DNA of 64,000 bases from CBDDFS01 sp965227255. Its GTDB lineage: Bacteria > Bacteroidota > Bacteroidia > Flavobacteriales_E > Vicingaceae. The stretch is taken from NCBI GenBank assembly GCA_965227255.1, contig CBDDFS010000002.1, positions 1,054,001-1,118,000 of the forward strand. Reading direction: 5' to 3'. This document shows positions 59,081 to 64,000 of this stretch, piece by piece. Below the pieces are notes generated by a model. That model saw nothing but the letters and a program-made list of their open reading frames with translations. It was not told the origin of the DNA and made no database searches. The position numbers and the translations under genes were made by a program. Position 1 is the stretch's first letter; every line of letters starts with the position of its first letter.

Positions 59081-61141
59081 ATGGGCCAAATGAAAAGGGA
59101 AAACTTTGTCAATCGCGATATTAGTTGGTTGTATTTCAACGATCGCGTTCTTCAGGAAGCTGAAAATCCAAACGTTCCTCTGGTAGAGAGAATGAGGTTT
59201 CTGGGCATTTTCTCAAATAACCTCGATGAATTCTTTCGGGTCCGTGTTGCCGCAAATCGAAGAATGATCACATGGCGAAAGGCGGCCATCGCAGAGCTCC
59301 ATATGGATCCCAAAACCCTGCTATCCAACATTCAGGAGATTGTAATTAAGCAGCAGGCGAAATTCAACAAGATCTATAAGAAGCTTGTAAAAGAGTTTGA
59401 AAGTGAAAATATTTTCATGCTGGATGAGACCAAATTGTCGGATAAACATTTGGCCTTTGTCAGGGCCTATTTCAGACAAAAAGTGCGTCCTTCTCTTGTT
59501 CCTATTATGCTCTCCAACAAGCGGGCCTTTCCACAACTAAAGGATAAGACAGTATATCTGGCGGTAAAATTGAAAATCAAGAAATCAAAGGAAAAGCATA
59601 TCTATTCATTGATCGAGGTTCCTTCCGGCGATATTCCCAGGATCATTGAGTTACCAAAAGAAGAGAATAAAAGGTACATCATCCTTCTTGATGATATAAT
59701 TAGGGTCGGTTTGCCCAGTATTTTTGCCGCTTTTGAATATGATTCCATAGAAGCTTATACGATCAAGATCACAAGGGATGCCGAGCTGGACATTTCTGAA
59801 GATATATCTGTGAGCTTTTTAAATAAGGTCAGGCAAAGTATAGCGAATAGAAAAGAAGGTAGAGCAACAAGATTTCTCTATGACGAAAATATGCCTCAGG
59901 ATCTTCTTGAATATTTGATGTTGAGAAACAACCTTGAAAAGGGGGATAACCTCATTCCGGGTGGTCGATATCATAACTTCAAAGATTTTATAGGTTTTCC
60001 GGATGTTGGAACGGCAAAACTGAGATACAATAATTTGCCTCCATTGGAGCATCCCGATCTGAGAGATCAGGTTAGTTTGCTGAATGTAATTCAGAAAAAG
60101 GATGTTATGCTGCATTTTCCATTCCAGGCATTTCATTATTTACTGGATATATTGAGAGAAGCTGCTATTAAACCGAGTGTGACATCGATAAAAATGACAC
60201 TTTATCGCGCTGCAGCCAACTCAAGGGTCATCAATGCCTTAATTGTAGCAGCCAAAAATGGAAAGAATGTTACTGTTGTGATCGAATTACAGGCGAGGTT
60301 CGACGAAGAGAACAACATTCAATGGGCAAGAAAACTAGAGGAGGAAGGTGTAAGAGTGATCTTTGGAGTTCCCGGATTGAAGGTTCACTCTAAACTCATT
60401 CTGATCAAAGAAAAAGTTGATAAGAAGAATGTACTATATGCCCATGTGGGTACTGGAAACTTCCACGAAGGAACGGCGCGCATTTACACGGATCTGTCTT
60501 TGTTTACTTGCGATAAGAATATAACGAATGAGGTTCAGAAAGTATTTACTTTTTTCCGGGATAATTACAAAAGGGTGACATATCGAAATCTCTTTGTTTC
60601 ACCTACCAATACCAGAAGAAACTTTGTTAAGCTCATTGATCAGGAAATAAAGAATGCAAAAGCCGGTAAGAAAGCATACATTCTGATAAAGATCAACAAT
60701 GTCGTTGACGCTGACATGATTCAAAAACTATACGATGCAAGCAATGCCGGAGTGAAAATTGATATGGTTGTAAGGGGTACTTGTTCGGTTATACCAGGGG
60801 TAAAAGGCTTGAGCGAGAACATTACAATTACAAGTATTGTAGATAGATTTCTGGAGCATACAAGGATTATCATGTTCCACAATGACGGCGATGAGAAATA
60901 CTATCTCTCTTCGGCCGACTGGATGACAAGAAACCTGGATAGTCGAATAGAGGTTACCGCGCCGATCCTTGATAAGAAAATTCAAAAGGAACTCAAAGAT
61001 GTCCTGGACTTCTATTTGAATGACAATGTCAAAGCAAGGATTATTGACGTAAAAGGTTCGAACAAATTTATTCCAACTGAAGGTCGTGCCATCAGATCTC
61101 AGATCGAGGTTTACAAATACTATCAAAAACTGCTTTCTTAG
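59081..61141 (+). CDS. ppk1: Polyphosphate kinase 1
   Basis: 686 residues. The N-domain NRDISWLYFNDRVLQEAENP and NNLDEFFRVRVAANRRM are typical. The phospholipase-D-like catalytic domains carry the phosphorylated His436 in GLKVHSKLILI and the second His in AHVGTGNFHEGTARIYTD; SADWMTRNLDSRIEV closes the site. It polymerises ATP phosphate into polyphosphate. It is followed 24 nt later by the exopolyphosphatase gene, so synthesis and breakdown are co-encoded. Start could also be the Met at 59090. Confidence 0.96.
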   Translation: MGQMKRENFVNRDISWLYFNDRVLQEAENPNVPLVERMRFLGIFSNNLDEFFRVRVAANRRMITWRKAAIAELHMDPKTLLSNIQEIVIKQQAKFNKIYKKLVKEFESENIFMLDETKLSDKHLAFVRAYFRQKVRPSLVPIMLSNKRAFPQLKDKTVYLAVKLKIKKSKEKHIYSLIEVPSGDIPRIIELPKEENKRYIILLDDIIRVGLPSIFAAFEYDSIEAYTIKITRDAELDISEDISVSFLNKVRQSIANRKEGRATRFLYDENMPQDLLEYLMLRNNLEKGDNLIPGGRYHNFKDFIGFPDVGTAKLRYNNLPPLEHPDLRDQVSLLNVIQKKDVMLHFPFQAFHYLLDILREAAIKPSVTSIKMTLYRAAANSRVINALIVAAKNGKNVTVVIELQARFDEENNIQWARKLEEEGVRVIFGVPGLKVHSKLILIKEKVDKKNVLYAHVGTGNFHEGTARIYTDLSLFTCDKNITNEVQKVFTFFRDNYKRVTYRNLFVSPTNTRRNFVKLIDQEIKNAKAGKKAYILIKINNVVDADMIQKLYDASNAGVKIDMVVRGTCSVIPGVKGLSENITITSIVDRFLEHTRIIMFHNDGDEKYYLSSADWMTRNLDSRIEVTAPILDKKIQKELKDVLDFYLNDNVKARIIDVKGSNKFIPTEGRAIRSQIEVYKYYQKLLS

Positions 61142-61165
61142 GTTGTTTTTAATAAATTCGACCCT

Positions 61166-62056
61166 ATGAGATTTTCTGCTGTGGATATCGGGTCCAATGG
61201 GGTGAGGATGCTTTTCATGGAAGTATTCAAAACTTCCGATGGTGAAGATGCTTTTCGCAAAATAACTTTGATCCGGCTGCCTATTCGTTTGGGTGAAGAC
61301 GCTTTTCTGCACGGAAAAATCAAAGGTCCGAGGGCCGAAAAACTGATTAAATCTTTATCAGCATTCAGGCAGCTTAATGAAGTGTATGATGTTAAGGATT
61401 ATCGAGTCTGTGCAACCTCAGCCATGAGAGATGCAAGTAATGGACCTGAATTAAGAGAGAGGATCAAAAAGGAAACCGGATTCGAATTGGAGATTTTGAA
61501 GGGAAAGGAAGAAGCAGAGATGATTTATGAAAATCATGTTGCTGAATCTTTGAATCCGAAAGGTTCTTATTTATATGTTGACGTTGGAGGAGGAAGCACG
61601 GAAATATCATTATTCAAAAAAGGAAAAAGAGTTAAGTCGGAATCGTTTAACATTGGTACCCTCCGTTTAAAGAATGACATTGTTACGGAGAAAACCTGGT
61701 CTGATATGAAGTCGTGGTTGAGAACTTATTCTGATAAATATGATCCTTTGCTAATTATTGGTACAGGTGGAAATATTAACCGCCTTTATAAACTCGCAAA
61801 ACTCAAGGATTATGCTCCTCTGTACTACAAACAGCTCAAAGAACTCAATGGTAATTTGAGCAAAATGTCGCTTAAAGATCGCATTGAGGTATTAAAGCTA
61901 AGAGAAGACAGGGCCGATGTGATCGTTCCGGCTTCCGAGATATTTCTGAAGATCATGAAATGGTCAAACATTTCCGAGATCATGGTCCCCAAGCTTGGCC
62001 TGGCTGATGGTATGATCCATGATCTTTACAACAAGCACACAAAGAAGCTTAAATAA
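61166..62056 (+). CDS. ppx: Ppx/GppA-family exopolyphosphatase (short form)
   Basis: 296 residues of the ASKHA fold. FSAVDIGSNGVRMLFMEV holds phosphate loop 1, and VCATSAMRDASNG and YVDVGGGSTEISLF form loop 2; GTGGNINRL follows. Only the two core domains are present; the C-terminal HD domain of E. coli Ppx is absent, as in many short homologues. It acts on polyphosphate or pppGpp. It overlaps the convergent ydcF-like gene by 8 nt. Confidence 0.9.
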   Translation: MRFSAVDIGSNGVRMLFMEVFKTSDGEDAFRKITLIRLPIRLGEDAFLHGKIKGPRAEKLIKSLSAFRQLNEVYDVKDYRVCATSAMRDASNGPELRERIKKETGFELEILKGKEEAEMIYENHVAESLNPKGSYLYVDVGGGSTEISLFKKGKRVKSESFNIGTLRLKNDIVTEKTWSDMKSWLRTYSDKYDPLLIIGTGGNINRLYKLAKLKDYAPLYYKQLKELNGNLSKMSLKDRIEVLKLREDRADVIVPASEIFLKIMKWSNISEIMVPKLGLADGMIHDLYNKHTKKLK

Positions 62057-62792
62057 ATCCTCTCATACTGTAAACACAGTAACCAATCCATTCTTTAATG
62101 ACTATTTGCCATCCGGCAAGTGCATAGGCAGATGGCACAATGAAAGTTTCAAGCGTATAATCGTCTTTATCCGTAAAATAATCAACCCGGAAATGATCAC
62201 AATTAATGCCTTGTTTCTCGAAACAAGCTCTAGCCCTCCTCATATGAAAAGCACTGGTTACCAAAAGATATTTTCCTTTGAGGTCAAGCATTTTTGAAAG
62301 GAACAATGCATTCTCATGGGTATTTCTTGAATCATTTTCAATTATGATGTCTTCTTTGGGAATTCCCAATTCTAACAGGAAAGAAGATACCCAGGCACTT
62401 TCTTTTTCGTCTGGTTTCAGTAGAATGCCACTTCCACCGGAAAGGACAATCTTATCTGCAATGCCTTTCTTATAAACTTTCACCCCCTGAATCAGGCGAT
62501 CGGAACTTTGATTGTATGAAACCATATTGTGACTCTCATTCCAAGAAGAATAGCCACCCAAAATAATAACGCCATCATAAGTTTCTGCAGTTTCTGTATT
62601 CCTGCCTTCCCAAGCCGAAAGTACAATGTTGAATAATAAAGAATTGGAGAATACCAAAAACACAATAACCGATGATATGATCCACTTTTTGAAGTCAGCT
62701 TTCTTTCTCCGGAAATAGGCCAGAATCAGAAGGATAATAATCCATGTCAATGGATAGGTCAAAAAGAGCAATATCTTGGATAAGGCAAACAA
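62049..62792 (-). CDS. YdcF/SanA/ElyC-family (DUF218) membrane protein
   Basis: 247 residues. Two N-terminal membrane helices (ILLFLTYPLTWIIILLILAY and WIISSVIVFLVFSNSLLFNI) precede the DUF218 domain. In that domain DGVIILGGYSS, KIVLSGGSG, DIIIENDSRNTHENA and LLVTSAFHMRRA are the family motifs. E. coli ElyC and SanA affect envelope biogenesis and vancomycin permeability; the chemistry is unproven. It lies 19 nt after the SxtJ-like gene in a minus-strand operon. Confidence 0.9.
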   Translation of the reverse strand: MFALSKILLFLTYPLTWIIILLILAYFRRKKADFKKWIISSVIVFLVFSNSLLFNIVLSAWEGRNTETAETYDGVIILGGYSSWNESHNMVSYNQSSDRLIQGVKVYKKGIADKIVLSGGSGILLKPDEKESAWVSSFLLELGIPKEDIIIENDSRNTHENALFLSKMLDLKGKYLLVTSAFHMRRARACFEKQGINCDHFRVDYFTDKDDYTLETFIVPSAYALAGWQIVIKEWIGYCVYSMRGFI

Positions 62793-62811
62793 GATCTAAG
62801 AGGGTAAATTA

Positions 62812-63171
62812 TTACCAGGGGTTTTCCAGGTCGGAGGGCTGAAAAGTGTGGTCCCGAATAACAAAAGAGGAACCTTTACCCGGCCATTTGATCAATAATG
62901 GGTCTCTTTTGAAGATTTTTGAAAGAGTGGCAATTGGAATCAGTATGACATAGAACACAATGCTTAATAAGATTCGTGTATTGATCCAGCCAAGTACATG
63001 AGCTATTTTCCACCAAAGCCATAGTATGGCTTTTGAAGCCATTTCGGAAATCAGAAAGAGTGCACCCAGTGCAAGGGCAATGTAGCTCAGTACATCTGAG
63101 TCGAACAGGTAGGATAAGGCCAGAAAGCCGACCACAATTACCAATTGCGATTTTAAATCCTTGATTTCCAT
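62812..63171 (-). CDS. SxtJ-like small membrane protein
   Basis: 119 residues with three to four hydrophobic segments (LVIVVGFLALSYLF, LSYIALALGALFLI, ILLSIVFYVILIPIATL). The sequence LGWINTRILLSIVFYVILIP, then KIFKRDPL, resembles SxtJ, a membrane protein named from the saxitoxin cluster but widespread in bacteria next to DUF5989 and carbamoyltransferase genes. It starts 1 base after the DUF5989 stop. Function unknown. Confidence 0.75.
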   Translation of the reverse strand: MEIKDLKSQLVIVVGFLALSYLFDSDVLSYIALALGALFLISEMASKAILWLWWKIAHVLGWINTRILLSIVFYVILIPIATLSKIFKRDPLLIKWPGKGSSFVIRDHTFQPSDLENPW

Positions 63172-63321
63172 CTAGAACAGGGTGTAAATGAATGGGGCTA
63201 CTGCGGAAGAGCCACCCAGAACCAACAGAACGCCCAATAGTAGCAGAACGATAATGATGGGCAACAGCCAAAACTTTTTTCTTTCCATCAAAAACTTAAA
63301 GAGGTCTTTAAGAAATTCCAT
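63172..63321 (-). CDS. DUF5989-like small membrane protein
   Basis: 49 residues, too short for most gene callers. MEFLKDLFKFLMERKKFWLL is followed by one hydrophobic segment (PIIIVLLLLGVLLVLGG) and ends SSAVAPFIYTLF. The ERKKFWLLP and GSSAVAPFIYTLF elements match the DUF5989 family that accompanies SxtJ-like genes. It is tightly packed: 1 nt after the SGNH gene and 0 nt before the SxtJ-like gene. Confidence 0.82.
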   Translation of the reverse strand: MEFLKDLFKFLMERKKFWLLPIIIVLLLLGVLLVLGGSSAVAPFIYTLF

Positions 63322-63322
63322 T

Positions 63323-64000
63323 CTAATTGATTTTAATCTTTTCTGCTAATATTTCGGCCAGAACGCTGTCACCTCTGGCATTAAAATGTCCCTCCCCGGC
63401 GTAAATTTCTTCGTAATTACTGATCTTTTTGTCGAGGATTTCCCGCCCCGAATTTATGTAAAATATTCCTGAACTATCCAGCAGGGCTAGCAGTTCCTGG
63501 TAAGACCATTTCCCATTCTTTTCGAAGTATTCTAAGTCTTCACTAAAGGGAATGATATGAATAATTGGGATCTGATTTCTTTCTTTAGCAAGTTTTACAA
63601 AGTCGGACATGATCTTGTATGTCAATTGCAGAGATCCTGTGGAATGATCCTTTTTATAAAAAGGAGTGTGAACCGGTTCTCCTTTATACAAGGAATGAAA
63701 TTTTGTGTGAAAGATCAATGTTCTGATCAAACTCAAGGTAAAAGGGAATTTTAGCTTTACAGAGCCATATTCAGTATTAGGTAAATAATATTCATGTTCG
63801 AAATATTCCTCTGGCTTTTCCAGTAATAACGAGAATTCCTCGTAAGAAGGTTTTGGTAATTCAACTAAGTCAAGCTCGTTGTTATTAAGAATGTATCGGG
63901 GTTTCAGTCCCAATTTCTGACCTTCAACTGAAAATCTGGTACCCCAATGCTGATTCACATTTCTCATGATGTCGAAGACAAAATGGTTGAGTATGACGTA
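63323..64000 (-). CDS. SGNH/GDSL-hydrolase-like protein, 5'-truncated
   Basis: The reading frame is open to the window edge, giving about 225 visible residues; the start lies beyond 64000. NQIPIIHIIPFSEDLEYF and the C-terminal GHFNARGDSVLAEILAE, with the His and following Asn, resemble the block V region of SGNH hydrolases. The N-terminal GDS(L) block is not in view. This fold includes polysaccharide O-acetyl esterases and transferases. With DUF5989, SxtJ-like and YdcF genes next in line it is probably part of an envelope-glycan operon. Confidence 0.72.
   Translation of the reverse strand, partial: YVILNHFVFDIMRNVNQHWGTRFSVEGQKLGLKPRYILNNNELDLVELPKPSYEEFSLLLEKPEEYFEHEYYLPNTEYGSVKLKFPFTLSLIRTLIFHTKFHSLYKGEPVHTPFYKKDHSTGSLQLTYKIMSDFVKLAKERNQIPIIHIIPFSEDLEYFEKNGKWSYQELLALLDSSGIFYINSGREILDKKISNYEEIYAGEGHFNARGDSVLAEILAEKIKIN

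Overview
The window comes from a bacterium of the phylum Bacteroidota. Four things support this: promoters of the TAnnTTTG -7 type, families largely confined to or typical of that phylum (DUF4290, paired DUF1573 proteins, the four-helix-bundle 23S-IVP family), a Bacteroidota-style ribosomal superoperon, and an rplQ-carA-eno-gltA order that I associate with Flavobacteriia and relatives. A finer assignment is not possible from the sequence alone. No rRNA, tRNA, phage, transposase or CRISPR array was found.

Layout. (1) 1-7883, plus strand: an eight-gene nucleotide-sugar operon (aminotransferase, UDP-Glc dehydrogenase, UDP-xylose synthase, WbpD-, WbpB- and WbpA-like enzymes, RfbB, WbpP-like epimerase), entered part way through its first visible gene. 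(2) 7967-11920, mostly minus: SnoaL-like protein, exonuclease III, FabD, a Bax-inhibitor-1 protein, and a FolE-PTPS pair. (3) 12111-16960: a long-form isocitrate dehydrogenase, small secreted proteins, HldD and a MerR regulator, separated by unusually repeat-rich spacers. (4) 16978-31010: LytM peptidase, AlaS, a four-helix-bundle protein, an ABC exporter, DnaJ-GrpE, a TlpA thioredoxin, MurA, DUF4290, an orphan protein and UvrD/PcrA. (5) 31159-48261, plus strand: one continuous str-S10-spc-alpha operon, rpsL to rplQ, including fusA, secY, infA, a 38-residue rpmJ and rpoA. (6) 48293-52106: terminator, carA, enolase, citrate synthase. (7) 52157-56228, minus: TPR protein, aminotransferase, two DUF1573 proteins. 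(8) 56391-62056, plus: ValS, PPK1, PPX. (9) 62049-64000, minus: YdcF, an SxtJ-like membrane protein, a 49-residue DUF5989 protein and a truncated SGNH-hydrolase-like protein, probably one envelope operon.

The most unusual signal is in the spacers. At least six genes (the wbpP-like gene, hldD, alaS, the ABC permease gene, murA and rpsC) run at their stop codon into short tandem arrays with a 7-bp period. The heptamer differs from site to site (GGGAATA, GAATTCG, TTATAAA, TAACGAA), but the period and the position at the 3' end of a gene are constant. One array sits inside the S10 operon, two bracket the four-helix-bundle gene as an inverted pair, and two more form an inverted pair behind murA. 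Around hldD there are also 8-bp-period arrays and a near-identical GC-rich palindromic element in two direct copies. This resembles in form the heptanucleotide STRR repeats known from filamentous cyanobacteria. I know of no described function for it in Bacteroidota.

Other points of interest are a MurA with Asp in place of the catalytic Cys (expected fosfomycin insensitivity), a C-x5-HGH pterin synthase beside FolE (pointing to biopterin rather than queuosine), S4, S14 and L36 all without their zinc ligands, an L17 with a tail of about 140 residues that is mostly acidic, a terminator 12 nt before carA, and a possibly leaderless GTG start for uvrD.
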